A DNA stretch of 33,091 nt from Candidatus Rifleibacteriota bacterium (GTDB lineage Bacteria; Vulcanimicrobiota; Xenobia; Xenobiales; Xenobiaceae): positions 1 to 33,091 of the forward strand of contig CAAGRW010000152.1 of assembly GCA_900772775.1 (NCBI GenBank). Direction: 5' to 3'. Both the position numbers and the translations under genes were made by a program. Shown one piece after another: positions 22,567-32,500 of this stretch (position 1 is the stretch's first letter; the number at the start of each line of letters is the position of its first letter). The notes under the pieces are model-generated. The model saw nothing but the letters and a program-made list of their open reading frames with translations, was not told the DNA's origin and searched no databases.

Positions 22567-23457
22567 ATGTTGGAAGAACTATACAGCAGCAATCTTATAG
22601 GGGCTGTTATCGTCTTTGTCTACGGATCGTTAATTGGTAGCTTTCTCAATGTAGCCATCTATCGTCTCCCTTTGGAGCGTTCTGTCGTTTTGCCTGGATC
22701 GGCTTGCGGAACGTGTGGCACACCTTTGCGCTGGTGGGAAAATTTGCCTATAGTAGCCTACTTCTATTTGGGAGGACGTTGCTCTGTTTGTGGTAGTTCT
22801 TATTCTTGGCGCTATGCAGCTATAGAAGCATTCACTGCTTGTATGTCAGTTTTTCTGTATTACTTCTACAATGGAGTTAATGCAGAATTTATTTATGCTT
22901 TTATTTTTCTGTGCTTGCTTATAGTCGTCTTTTTTACCGATTTTGACCATTGGATTATTTTGGATTCAGTTTCCTATGGCGGCATGGTTGTCGGTTTAAT
23001 AGGCGCTTTTTTTATCCCCATGCGAGCCGATTTTACTTTTTTCGATTTTTCTCTTCTACCTGACTGCTTAAAGGGTTACGAAGCAGCGGGAAGTTCCTGG
23101 CTTAACGGTTTGTCTTCTCTTTATGGTATGGCTTTGGGAGCCGCTTTCTATTGGGCTATACAATCGATAGGCAAGTTCGTCAGTAGACAGGAAGCTATGG
23201 GCAGCGGAGATATTAAATTGGCGGCTATGATTGGTTCTTTTTTGGGATGGAATTTAGGACTTATTTCTTTCTTCTTGAGTTTTGTTTTGGGAGCTGTTTT
23301 GGCTGTACTTATGATGTTAGTCTCAGGAAAGAGAGGCAAAGATCCCCTGCCATTAGGGACTTTTATGGCTGTAGGCGCTTTTGTGTGTTTACTTTATAAA
23401 AGTCAAATTGTTGATTTTATAGTCAATTGGCCATACTATGTGGGAATCGGCTATTAG
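22567..23457 (+). CDS. pilD: Prepilin peptidase / N-methyltransferase PilD
   Basis: A 296-residue polytopic membrane aspartyl peptidase that cuts prepilin leaders and methylates the new N-terminal Phe. An N-terminal GSLIGSFLNVAIYRLP is followed by two CxxC pairs (CGTC, CSVC), the zinc-binding cytoplasmic domain typical of bifunctional enzymes. The two active-site aspartates lie in FFTDFDHWIILD and in GSGDIKLAAMIG (GxGD motif). About seven to eight membrane helices are visible. AAGGGAG lies about 14 bases before ATG 22567, rather far. It should process both pilin-like products in this window. Confidence 0.96.
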   Translation: MLEELYSSNLIGAVIVFVYGSLIGSFLNVAIYRLPLERSVVLPGSACGTCGTPLRWWENLPIVAYFYLGGRCSVCGSSYSWRYAAIEAFTACMSVFLYYFYNGVNAEFIYAFIFLCLLIVVFFTDFDHWIILDSVSYGGMVVGLIGAFFIPMRADFTFFDFSLLPDCLKGYEAAGSSWLNGLSSLYGMALGAAFYWAIQSIGKFVSRQEAMGSGDIKLAAMIGSFLGWNLGLISFFLSFVLGAVLAVLMMLVSGKRGKDPLPLGTFMAVGAFVCLLYKSQIVDFIVNWPYYVGIGY

Positions 23458-23631
23458 TTATAGGCGGAAGGGGTTTTGTTTTTTCGCTCGAACTGCAGAA
23501 ATTCTTCGTAAGTGTAGTTTTGTCTATGTAAAGGCAGTTCTTGGAGGTTTTTAGGAAGCCAAGAAGAAAACTTCACTTGCAGCGGTCGGCGCAGATATAT
23601 TTGTGGTGCGGTTTTAGAGAAGGGGTCAATA

Positions 23632-24750
23632 ATGGACTTTATCAACGGATTGTTGAAGAAGATCTTCAAAAAAGAAGAAGAAGTGTGTGGTATGGACATT
23701 GGCAGCAATACCATAAAAGTTGCTGCTATGGTTCGTGGTAAAAAAGGACTCCAACTTACACGTTACGCTTCTTGCTCCACCCCTCCGGCTACCATTAAAG
23801 ATGGCGCTATCGTAGATGCCCAAACTTTAGGCGAAACTATTAAAGAACTGCTTAGAGAAAACAATTTTCCGGCAGAGTGTCCTATCGTAAGCGCTGTGTC
23901 CGGCCAATCGGTAGTGATTAGGCCTATAAGAATGCCTATCATGACCGAGCGCGAACTTTCCACTTCTATTCAGTATCAGGCTGAGCAGTATCTGCCTTAC
24001 GCTGTGTCAGACGCTCAAGTTAGTGGCCTGATCTTACAAGAATCGATTCCCGACGATCCTAAGATGATGGAAGTTCTGTTGGTAGCTGCTCCTAAAGAGA
24101 TGATTACCAACACTCGCGAACTTATCCAAATAGCTGGTGCTATTCCTGAAGCGGTAGACTTAGAACCTTTTGCCCTCTTGAGAGCTTTGCAAGAGAGCAA
24201 CCCGGAGTTTTCCACTAGCGACAAAACTATTGCTCTAATAAATTTGGGGGCTTCATCGGGAAGTATTAACATTTTTAAGGCGGGCTTGCTCCGCCAAAAT
24301 AGAACTATTTCTGTAGCCGGTAATAGCTTTACGAAAGCTATCGGACAGGAGCTAAACTTGTCTTTCGAAGAAGCTGAGCGCTTCAAAATTGAAAAATGTG
24401 AAGTTCTAGTCGGTGACGACTCTGAGCCAGTAGCTCCTAAGACGAAGCGAGTCTTTAAGATTATCGTTCCTGTTCTGAACGATTTAGTTAGAGATATCCA
24501 GCTTTCTTTCGATTATTATCGGTCTAAAGAAAAAGCAGAGTCGGTAGACTTGGTCGTTCTTTCTGGTGGTACATCCAGAATGAAAAATATCGATGTCTAC
24601 TTGGCGAATGAGTTAAGTATCGAGTGTCAGATAGCTAATCCGTTCCGGAGCGCTTCAATTGAGAACGTTCAGGGCATTGAGGCTGATGATCTCGAAGCAC
24701 TTGCGCCTATGGCTATGGTTGTAGCCGGCTTGGCACTGCGCAAGCAATAA
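23632..24750 (+). CDS. pilM: Type IV pilus assembly protein PilM
   Basis: A 372-residue actin/FtsA-like ATPase fold: GMDIGSNTIKVAAM (phosphate 1 loop) at the N-terminus, TIALINLGASSGSINIF in the middle, LVVLSGGTSRMKNIDVYL and a C-terminal MAMVVAGLALRKQ. PilM is cytoplasmic and binds the N-terminal tail of PilN, linking the motor side to the periplasmic alignment complex. The N-terminus (MDFINGLLKKIFKKEEE) is a little longer and more basic than usual. AGAAGGGGT lies 6 bases before ATG 23632. The 174-base gap upstream shows no clear terminator or promoter. Confidence 0.95.
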   Translation: MDFINGLLKKIFKKEEEVCGMDIGSNTIKVAAMVRGKKGLQLTRYASCSTPPATIKDGAIVDAQTLGETIKELLRENNFPAECPIVSAVSGQSVVIRPIRMPIMTERELSTSIQYQAEQYLPYAVSDAQVSGLILQESIPDDPKMMEVLLVAAPKEMITNTRELIQIAGAIPEAVDLEPFALLRALQESNPEFSTSDKTIALINLGASSGSINIFKAGLLRQNRTISVAGNSFTKAIGQELNLSFEEAERFKIEKCEVLVGDDSEPVAPKTKRVFKIIVPVLNDLVRDIQLSFDYYRSKEKAESVDLVVLSGGTSRMKNIDVYLANELSIECQIANPFRSASIENVQGIEADDLEALAPMAMVVAGLALRKQ

Positions 24751-24806
24751 GTGTAGTGAAAAGTTGGTTAACTTAGTCGAGCTGATACTCCAAAGGGAGG
24801 TGCACG

Positions 24807-25442
24807 ATGACCATCAAGGTCAACCTATTGCCTACTGAGCGTAAGAGGTTTACTTTCGACCCGCTGGTCGCAGTTTTGTTTGTGTGTGTCTGCGCCGCGC
24901 TAGTTGGTTGTATAGTTTGGGGCTCTCGTCTGCAATCAGACGTAGATGCTTCTCAGGCTAAGATCGAGCAGCTAGACGAAGAAATCAAGAAGACGGAACA
25001 AAGTTTGCCCGTCATTGATGAGATCAAGTCGCAGATTGCCAAACTTAAGAGTGAGATTAAAATCATCACCAGTTTGAAATACGACCCGGTTCGGTATGCA
25101 AATCTCTTGACTGAAGTAGGGAAGGTCTTACCAGAAAATGTTTGGCTAACCAGTTTGTCCGTTGAACCTTCGACGACAGCCGTTACTATGAGCGGTATCG
25201 CTGCTCATCGCCCCGGCAGACCTCCGTTAGCTACTGTGGCTGAGTTCATTAAGAAGATGGATAATTCTCCTATCTTTACGGAGTCTTCCCTGTCTTCTAC
25301 CTCTCAGACTAAAATTGAGTCTGGTGTAGGCTTTACTTTCCAAATCGAAGCTCGTTATGATGCTGATGCTGCTGCCGGTATCGCCGCTCAACAGTCTTCA
25401 GAAGCTTCGAAAGACGTTTCATCCAGTGAAACAGAATCTTAG
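24807..25442 (+). CDS. pilN: Type IV pilus assembly protein PilN
   Basis: A 211-residue bitopic membrane protein. It starts with the PilN signature IKVNLLPTERK, which docks in PilM, then one transmembrane helix (about 20-42), a coiled coil (ASQAKIEQLDEEIKKTEQ) and a ferredoxin-like periplasmic domain (NVWLTSLSVEPSTTAVTMSGIA). The C-terminal 35 residues are Ala/Ser-rich. It pairs with PilO in the inner-membrane alignment complex. AAGGGAGGTG sits just before ATG 24807. Its TAG stop is embedded in the ribosome site of pilO (TAGGAGG), so translation is coupled. Confidence 0.95.
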   Translation: MTIKVNLLPTERKRFTFDPLVAVLFVCVCAALVGCIVWGSRLQSDVDASQAKIEQLDEEIKKTEQSLPVIDEIKSQIAKLKSEIKIITSLKYDPVRYANLLTEVGKVLPENVWLTSLSVEPSTTAVTMSGIAAHRPGRPPLATVAEFIKKMDNSPIFTESSLSSTSQTKIESGVGFTFQIEARYDADAAAGIAAQQSSEASKDVSSSETES

Positions 25443-25450
25443 GAGGTACG

Positions 25451-26122
25451 ATGACTATAAATACACCTGTTAAAATCGTCGTAGCCTTCGTTGTAATCGC
25501 ACTCATTGTTGTTATGTTCTGGTTGTTTGACTGGAAAGAAAAGACAGAACTTGTAGAACAGAACAACGCTAAAGTTGCAGAACTTGAAGTCAAATTAGAA
25601 GAACAGCGCAAGCTGGTCGCCGACTTACCTGCTCTTACCAAAGAGAAGACCGAGTTGGAAGCTGAACTGGCCCGCGTCGTACAGACCAACCTCGTTCCCG
25701 AGAAAGCTGAGCTCTTCGTAGCCAACTACATCAAAGAGATCGAGAAGCTGACCGACGAAGAGGGCTACCGTACCGGTGACGATTCTTTCGAGATTATCTC
25801 CATCACCCCCGGTGCTCTGACTTCTCAGGCTGCTAAAGGCTCCGATGCCGACAACACTGAAGCTGCTGAAGAGGACGAAGGCGTTGATGCGACTCCCGAT
25901 GCTCTCAAGCAGTTCCCGACTCGCATGTTCCAAATGACTATGAAAGGTAGATATTCTACTCTGATTGAGTTCCTCTATCAGTTAGGTGATCTCCGTTTAG
26001 AGCGTTTGGTAACTATCGACAAGATCGCTCTGCAGCCCGAAAGTAAAAAAGAAGGCGACAACCGCAGTCCCGTCTTGACGATCCAAATCCCTATTACAGC
26101 ATACATGAGACAGGGAGGTTAG
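25451..26122 (+). CDS. pilO: Type IV pilus assembly protein PilO
   Basis: A 223-residue bitopic protein: one transmembrane helix (about 7-27), a long coiled coil (KAELEVKLEEQRKL...ALTKEKTELEAELARV), then a ferredoxin-like domain with the typical QLGDLRLERLVTIDKI segment. An acidic insert (about 130-155, SDADNTEAAEEDEG) interrupts the periplasmic domain, which is unusual. It forms a heterodimer with PilN. AGGAGGT overlaps the pilN stop, 3 bases before ATG 25451. Codons here end mostly in C or G, unlike the early housekeeping genes. Confidence 0.93.
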   Translation: MTINTPVKIVVAFVVIALIVVMFWLFDWKEKTELVEQNNAKVAELEVKLEEQRKLVADLPALTKEKTELEAELARVVQTNLVPEKAELFVANYIKEIEKLTDEEGYRTGDDSFEIISITPGALTSQAAKGSDADNTEAAEEDEGVDATPDALKQFPTRMFQMTMKGRYSTLIEFLYQLGDLRLERLVTIDKIALQPESKKEGDNRSPVLTIQIPITAYMRQGG

Positions 26123-26129
26123 AAAAAAT

Positions 26130-26894
26130 ATGAACCTGCCTGAATTTGGCTCAAAATTTAATAAGGGTTGTAAAGTTTTTGCTCTCTCTCTCGCTATGTT
26201 GGCTTGTGCCGCTTGCGGTGGAGGAGAGACTACCGAGGAAACTCCCAACTCTCCCGTCAGCAGTGAAGTAGAGGTCTCTGAGAGCACCAATACCGAAGAA
26301 ACCGCTTCTGACAACGGCGAGAATACTGAGTCTGCCACCGAAGGTAACACTGAGGTAACAGACGCAGGTACGGCCAGCTCTGGTGAAGGTACCGGAGACG
26401 GAACAGCCGTTGAACCCGCACAGGGTACCGAAGTAGCCGCCGACAAGGCTGCTGCTGAGCAGAAGAAAGCTGCTCCCGTGAGACGTAAAGTTTCCGTTCG
26501 CGACCCCTTCCTGAATATGGTTGTCGGTCCGGCTTCAGTTTCTAACGCGCGTCTCTCTAAGATGTCTGCCGCCCAGAGGGCTGCTCTTCAGAGAAGCCAG
26601 AAGAAAGCTGTTGTCAACACTTCTGCCAGCAAAGCCAAGCAAGCTGCCAAGAAGGTTGTGAAAGTCGTTAAGCCCAGCATCACCGTTAACGGTATTTTGC
26701 GTGGCGGTCACGGCTATGAGGCTATGATCAGCGACGGAAGACAAACCAGGTTAGTAGCGGTCGGCGAAAAAGTTGATAAGTATCGCATCTTGGACATCAA
26801 TCCTAAGGCGAAGACTGTGACTATCGGTCTCGGCAAAGAGCATAAGTTCTGCTACACCTTGGAGAAAGAGCAATTCGGAGACGCTAAAAAATAG
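26130..26894 (+). CDS. PilP-like pilus alignment lipoprotein
   Basis: A 254-residue exported protein. A hydrophobic signal ends in LAMLACAACGGG; Cys26 or Cys29 could be lipidated, though neither fits the lipobox perfectly. Residues about 32-110 are an acidic Thr/Ser/Glu/Gly linker. At 124-127 is RDPF, the motif before the structured domain of PilP proteins. Residues about 178-254 (TVNGILRGGHGYEAMISDG...VGEKVDKYRILDI) match the beta-sandwich HR-type domain of PilP/GspC that contacts the secretin. Its place between pilO and pilQ agrees with PilP. GGGAGG lies about 11 bases before the ATG. The long linkers make it larger than typical PilP (about 175 residues). Confidence 0.8.
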   Translation: MNLPEFGSKFNKGCKVFALSLAMLACAACGGGETTEETPNSPVSSEVEVSESTNTEETASDNGENTESATEGNTEVTDAGTASSGEGTGDGTAVEPAQGTEVAADKAAAEQKKAAPVRRKVSVRDPFLNMVVGPASVSNARLSKMSAAQRAALQRSQKKAVVNTSASKAKQAAKKVVKVVKPSITVNGILRGGHGYEAMISDGRQTRLVAVGEKVDKYRILDINPKAKTVTIGLGKEHKFCYTLEKEQFGDAKK

Positions 26895-26961
26895 CGAATT
26901 TTTCGAATATAAGCCAGTCTCTTTTGAAAAATTAAAAATAATAAAAGCACGGCCAGGCCTT

Positions 26962-27097
26962 CGAGGGTGTCTGTCCGTTTGCAGGAAGGTCTGCTTAGTT
27001 GGGAAAGAGCTCAGAAAATTTATTTGGGGCTTTCCGGACGGTGGGTCGCACCCTCGGAATGAAACATAAAGTGTTTCAAGTAATTAAGTTCTTAATT
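26962..27097 (+). promoter_or_regulatory. Structured leader RNA candidate upstream of pilQ
   Basis: Bases 26962-26969 (CGAGGGTG) pair perfectly with 27049-27056 (CACCCTCG). Inside them GTCCG (26973-26977) pairs with CGGAC (27035-27039), and two hairpins fill the centre: GCAG/CTGC (26981-26994) and GGAAAG/CTTTCC (27002-27035, sharing one base with the neighbouring stem). This gives a closed multi-branch fold. Two more hairpins follow, TGAAAC/GTTTCA (27060-27078) and AATTAAG/CTTAATT (27082-27097), ending 16 bases before the pilQ ribosome site. I do not recognise a known riboswitch class. It could be a cis-regulator of pilQ or a small RNA. Confidence 0.5.
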
Positions 27098-27131
27098 GAA
27101 CGTGATGGCCAATAGGAGGTGGGTAAAACCA

Positions 27132-29111
27132 ATGCTCTTGTCCAAGCGTAGAAGCATTCAGCTTCTGTTTGCATGCCTGATGGCCGTGGGACTATTCTTG
27201 TCTTCGTCCATGGCAGTAACAGCTCAAGGCAATGCTGCAACCATTAACGGTGTCAATTACAGCCTAGACAATGCTAAAGGTCTTATCAAGGTTGTTGCTG
27301 ATACCACTGCACCAGTCCAGTACAAACAGTCTAAATCCGATAACGCTATCTGCGTTGAGATTTCTCCCGCTGTTTTAGGTAAAAACGTAAAACGCAACCA
27401 GAACATCAATACTGGTTTGCTTCAGAGTATCGTCGTCGCTCAGACTTCCGCCAACGTAGTTTTGGTTCGTATGAATGTTAGCGACACCCCCAAGACCAGC
27501 TATTGCACCGCTTTGGCGGAGAACAAAGGCGTAACCGTCGCTTTCTCCAAAAACGAAGTTGCTAGTGCGAAAGTTGCGAAAGCACCAGTTGCTAAGTCTG
27601 TCGCTAAAGCTGGAAGCAATGTAGCTCCTCGTAAAGTCGCTGCACCCGCTAAGAAGGCTGTTGCTGCTAAGAAGGCTCGCAAGGCCGCTAAGAGAGTCAA
27701 AGTTGTCAATATGGAATTTGTCAACGCTGACCTCGTTTACATTGTAAAATTCTTAGCTAAAGAAATGGGACGCAACGTTTACGTCGGTCCCGACGTACAA
27801 GGTTCCGTTACCGTAACTTTGAAGAATGTACAGCCCGAAGGCGCCTTGGCCTTGGTTTTGAAAATGCAGGAAACTCCTTACGACTACAAGATCGTGGACA
27901 ACACCGTGATCGTAGCCACCACCGAGAAACTGCAAACCATTGCCGACAACATTCTTACTCCTAAGACCAAATCCAGCTCCGTCAGAAGAAACCTCGCCGA
28001 GCAGGAATTCGTACTTGAGGCCGCTCCCGCTGCCAATATCGTAGAGTTCTTGAAAGGTCAGTATCCTGACGTAGTCTTCACTCCCCATCCAACTATCAAC
28101 GGTTTCTATGCTAAAGGCACCCAGCAAGAACTCAAAGAGATCAAGAGCAAATTGCCCAATCTCGACCAAGTTCCCGCTCCCGCTCCTGCCCCTCGCCGCG
28201 AGTACATCACTGTAAACTACGGCAAAGCTGACGAAATCCAGACCCTCTTGTCTACCTTGGTTCCCGATGTCGGTCTCAACTTAGATAAGCGCATGGGTAT
28301 CCTCATTGTCGAAGGTACTGATGAGCAAATCGAGCAAGTCCAGGAAGTATTAGCTAACATCGATCGCCCCTTAAAGCAAGTCATGTTAGACTTCAAAGTC
28401 GTAGAACTTAACGAAACTGGTTCCAAGAACTTAGGTGTACAGTGGAGTGACGAGGCCGGTGCTATGGGTGTGTTTAACACCACTTTCGCCGAAATCGTAC
28501 CCTCTCTCTTCTATGGATCTGATCGCCATATGATCACCAATGAAGAATTCAGTGTCGGTGAAGAAAGCGATTTGACCGCCTTCAACCTCGGTACTTTCGG
28601 TCGTTCTCCTCTCTTAATCAAAGCTGCCCTCTCCTTCGTTGTTGAAAGCAGCGACTCCAAGACCTTAGCTTCCCCTCGTATCGCTACTCAGAGCGGTGAG
28701 CAAGCTGAAGTCTACGTGGGTCAGAGATATCCTATCGTATTCTATGATCCTCGTGCTGGTCAGTTCCAGGTTCAGTATGTTGATATCGGTACTAAGTTAG
28801 AAGCTACCCCTGAAGTTAAGGATGACGGCCACGTAGTGGTTGAACTCACTCCTACCACTTCCAGCGCTGGTAACTTGGTAAATAACCAGTATCCTATCAC
28901 CTACGAGCGTACTGCCAAGTCCAAAGTCCGCGTCAAAGACGGTGACACCATCGTATTGGGCGGCTTGATCAGTGACAGTGAGAAACACTCCGTTTCCAAG
29001 TTGCCTCTCTTGGGCGACCTCCCCATCATCGGTGCTTTGTTCCGCTATGAGAGCCACAGCTCCGACAGAAACGAAGTTGTCTTCATGGTTACTCCTCACA
29101 TCATGGACTAA
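27132..29111 (+). CDS. pilQ: Type IV pilus secretin PilQ
   Basis: A 659-residue outer-membrane secretin through which the pilus passes. It has a signal peptide (about 1-33), one AMIN-like wall-binding domain (about 35-145), an Ala/Lys-rich linker (about 150-195), an STN/N0 domain (VVNMEFVNADLVYIVKFLAKEMGRN), N1-type ring domains (EYITVNYGKADEIQTLLSTL...IEQVQEVLANIDRP) and the secretin channel (KQVMLDFKVVELNE to VVFMVTPHIMD). Conserved channel elements include VGQRYPIVFYD and GDTIVLGGLISD. ATG 27132 has AGGAGGTGGG about 9 bases upstream; an in-frame TTG at 27096 would place residues before the signal peptide. A terminator follows. Confidence 0.97.
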   Translation: MLLSKRRSIQLLFACLMAVGLFLSSSMAVTAQGNAATINGVNYSLDNAKGLIKVVADTTAPVQYKQSKSDNAICVEISPAVLGKNVKRNQNINTGLLQSIVVAQTSANVVLVRMNVSDTPKTSYCTALAENKGVTVAFSKNEVASAKVAKAPVAKSVAKAGSNVAPRKVAAPAKKAVAAKKARKAAKRVKVVNMEFVNADLVYIVKFLAKEMGRNVYVGPDVQGSVTVTLKNVQPEGALALVLKMQETPYDYKIVDNTVIVATTEKLQTIADNILTPKTKSSSVRRNLAEQEFVLEAAPAANIVEFLKGQYPDVVFTPHPTINGFYAKGTQQELKEIKSKLPNLDQVPAPAPAPRREYITVNYGKADEIQTLLSTLVPDVGLNLDKRMGILIVEGTDEQIEQVQEVLANIDRPLKQVMLDFKVVELNETGSKNLGVQWSDEAGAMGVFNTTFAEIVPSLFYGSDRHMITNEEFSVGEESDLTAFNLGTFGRSPLLIKAALSFVVESSDSKTLASPRIATQSGEQAEVYVGQRYPIVFYDPRAGQFQVQYVDIGTKLEATPEVKDDGHVVVELTPTTSSAGNLVNNQYPITYERTAKSKVRVKDGDTIVLGGLISDSEKHSVSKLPLLGDLPIIGALFRYESHSSDRNEVVFMVTPHIMD

Positions 29112-29145
29112 TAGCTTGAGCTAGTAGTTTACCTAGCAAATAGGG

Positions 29146-29187
29146 AAATAAGCGGTTGAGTAATATCAGCCGCTTATTTTTTTATTT
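29146..29187 (+). terminator. Terminator after pilQ
   Basis: AAATAAGCGG plus TTGA pairs with TCAG plus CCGCTTATTT around a short loop, followed by TTTTTTATTTTT. It closes the pilM-to-pilQ transcript. Confidence 0.9.
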
Positions 29188-29568
29188 TTAAATAGCTATG
29201 GCCTTTCCGGGTGATGCTGTATATCGTAAAGTTTTTATGCAGGAACTGATTCTGCTTAGTTCGAACTTCTAGCCCTCTTTAGACTTCTCCGACTGGAATA
29301 TTCTTGGCTTTTCTTTAGCAAGATGGTTTTCGAGGGTATTGGGTGGGGGAGTTCCTTTGCGGAGTGCGGTCAACCGCTTCGCAGTGCGTTTGTGCTTTTT
29401 TAGAACGCAATTTGGCGATTCTAAAAAATACAGCGCTCATATCGGACGCCATAACCATGCCGCAAGATATGTACTGAAGGCATAGTGCGTGGAGGTTGAC
29501 TTCGACAAGATTGGACTAAACGGATTAGTAGATGGCTAACAAGTCGTTTAGAAGGTGGTGTGACTTAC
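29188..29568 (+). other. Intergenic region with two strong palindromes
   Basis: No protein gene of useful size is seen. TGCG-GAG-TGCGGT-CA-ACCGC-TT-CGCA (about 29358-29382) is a compact hairpin. TTTTTTAGAA (29396-29405) pairs perfectly with TTCTAAAAAA (29419-29428), continued inward by CGC/GCG with one bulged A; no T-run follows it. TTGACT at 29496 lacks a good -10 partner. A 14-codon frame (ATG 29532) overlaps the next start without a ribosome site. The palindromes could mark a small RNA or a leader for the TPR gene. Confidence 0.5.
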
Positions 29569-32500
29569 GTGGCTGATACCATTGAAGGGTTGATGCAGGA
29601 GGCCCGAACATTCGCTGACAGCAGAAGCTGGGACCAGGCCATAGAGAGCTATTCCAGAGTATTGGAACTGGATGCTGACAATGATGAGGCTTGCAGAAAC
29701 TTAGCTCAGATCTATGCTTTGCGTGGCATGCTTAAGTCGGTGATAAGTACCTATTTGCGGTTGATGCATATCTATGTCGCTCGCAGTGATATGGATAGTG
29801 CGATGGCTGTAGCTAATTATGTGCTTCTTTTGGAACCGGAGTCTGTTGACGTCCGTTCTGAGCTCATAAATATGTATCGTTATCGTGGCGATACCGCTGA
29901 GGTTGTGGCCCGCTCGCTCGATTTGGCTCGCCTTTACACTGAGCTGGATGAGGGAGAACGCTCTATCGAGCTGCTTCAAGCTGTCTTGAAGGATGATCCC
30001 AACAATGCAGATGTTTGCCGCGAATTGGCCGAGATGTATATTCAATACGGCCAAGTGGAACGTGGCGCCAATCAATACCACCAAGTAGCCGACTTGTATC
30101 AAGCCAGCGGCCAGCTGGAAAAAGCTTGCGAAGCCTTAGAACGTATTTTAGTTGTCAATAGCAACGATTCCGGAGCCGTTTTCCATCTTGGAGAACTTTA
30201 TTCCATGTTGGGACGTTGGGAAGACGCTGAAAAACAATTCCGCAGCGCCCTTAAGTTCGATTTCGAAAATCTCGACGTTATGTTTGCGTTGGGCGATGTC
30301 TGTCAGCGCAAGGGTGATTTGGATCAAGCCAGTTTGGCTTATCGCAAAATCATAATGACCGCTCCTGACTATGTTTTAGCTCAGGAACGTCTCGGCGAAG
30401 TTTACCACTTGCAAAACAATATAGAACTGGCTATAAAAGCTTACTTGACAGCTGCCGGTCTTTATGTAAATAACAGCGACTCTGAACACGCTATTGCTCT
30501 TTATCAGCGTGTTATTTTCCTTGATCCCAACAATCCCACAGCTACTCGCGAGCTTACCAATCTCGGAGCTCCTGTAGTTGGTAATGACGGTGGTATTCAG
30601 CCTCTTGTGAAGGCTAAAGCTGCCAAAGGCGCCAAGGGCGAGTCTCGCCGTGAAAAGAAAGATGGCGAGCATAAAACTCGCAGTGGTTTAGTCCCCAAAG
30701 GCGGTGGAGGTATGCGTGCCGGCCTTATGGCTAAAGGTAGCGCAACTAAACCCGGTTTGGGTGGCAAACCTATGCTTGGCGGCGATGAAGGAGAGGAAGC
30801 TCCCAGACCAGGCTTAATGCGTGCTGGTTTGAAACCCATGGGCGGAGGCAAACCTACTTTAGGTGGTAAGCCTATGTTGGGTGGTAAGCGCGTTTTGGGC
30901 AGTCGTAAGAAGAAAAATGAGACTGCACAAGTTGAAGCCAAGGAAGAGCATAAGTCTGTAAGTCTTGCCAAGGAGACCGAAGCGGTCGTTCCTGACGAGC
31001 ATGAAATTCAAGAAAATCATGAGATTGAAGCTACGCAAGCTACTGAGGCCCACGCTGAGCCTGAGCAAGCCCCTGTAGCTGAAGCTACTGAGCAAAATGA
31101 TATAGTACCTGTTGACGAAAATGCCGTGCTTCCCGTTACCGAAGAGGATATGCAGCATGATCCGTCTCTTGTTGGTACTGACGTAGAGAACGAGCTCCAT
31201 TCAGAAGCTGTTGCTCAGGATGTCGCGTATGAAGATTACACCTTCGAGGCTCCTCAGGCTCCGCAGGCTCCCGCTGGGCTTTCTCATGAGGAAGCTCCGG
31301 TTGTTGAGCAACATGATAACGACAATATCTATCCTTCAGTCGAAGGTGCCGCTTCGGTTGATGGAGAGCAATTTGGTGCTATAGAGACCTCCCCTGAACC
31401 TGAAGTATTGTCTCACGATGAGACCAATCAAGTTCCTACCGAACACGCTGAGCAGCCCGAATATTATGCTGGAGCTTACGATAGCGAAGCTTCTTCTGAC
31501 GAACTTTATGGAGTTGCTGCTCCTGAGCATGCTGATCAACTTACAGGCACAGAGCAACTTCAAGATGCTTCTCATTCTGCCACAAATGAACATGCTCAAT
31601 TTGATGGTCTCAACGATAGCACTTTAGATAATCATTACGCTGACGCACAGGTTTATGACCATGAGCACGATGTAAGTATTGAGGGGGCAGAATTAGCAAG
31701 CTATCCTGAGACTGTTCCTCAGAACTACCCCGAACAGGGACAGCTCGACGGAAATGAAGTCCATGATGGTTCTTATGTCGATCCTAATGCCCAGATCTAT
31801 GATGGACAGCATGATCAATTTAACGGAACTGACAATTATGAAGGTGCTTATCCCGAATATTACGAGATGCGCCCTCTTATCATGGTTCCGGAAGGCCAGT
31901 TAATAGTTCCTACCCCTATACTTTATTTGGAACGCACCGATCTTTACGAAGCTATTTGTCAAGCTGTTACTGAAGCTCCAGATCCTTCTGTTATTCCTTG
32001 GGAACCCCTCAAGGCTGTCGATGAAGTTGCCATTGAAGAAAAGATGGCTCAGCAAAGTGCCGAGGCCGCCAGAGCTGAAGCCGAAGCTGCGGCTGCTGCC
32101 CAGGCTCAGGCCGAAGCGGCTCATTCACAGGAAGATTTCCAGTCAGTGGAAGGTTTCGACTTTAACAGCGGTATCAACCTTAAGGGTGTGTCTGAGACAG
32201 GTTTGCGTCGCAAACATTCCAAAGGTGAATCCTCTGGCCGTTCTTCCAAACTTATGGGCAGCCAGTCTCTTTCTGAGCGCATGGCTCGTATGCGTGCCGA
32301 GAGCGCCGATACTGAAGAAGCTGTTGAACATCGCACAATTAGCGGTATCAGTCGTCACCATCAGGATAAGCCTCAAAAGAAGGAAAAAGGTCGCTCTATT
32401 ATGGGTGGCATTTCTCGTCCTCTCAACCAGATTATTGAAGAGGCCAACCAAAATAATGGTGTTGCTGTCGCTTCTCAAGAGACTGTTCCGGAAGTACCCC

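Noticed and set aside
25997..26446. Minus-strand 149-codon Ser/Val-rich frame
   Set aside because: Complement of the acidic linker of the PilP-like gene; low-complexity shadow.
26962..27056. Known riboswitch or signal-recognition RNA
   Set aside because: Checked by eye against c-di-GMP-I, TPP, fluoride, ZTP and 4.5S RNA motifs as remembered; none of their conserved cores is present, so it is reported only as an unassigned structure.
29532..29576. 14-codon leader frame overlapping the start of the TPR giant
   Set aside because: No ribosome site upstream of its ATG and no hydrophobic or regulatory codon pattern.
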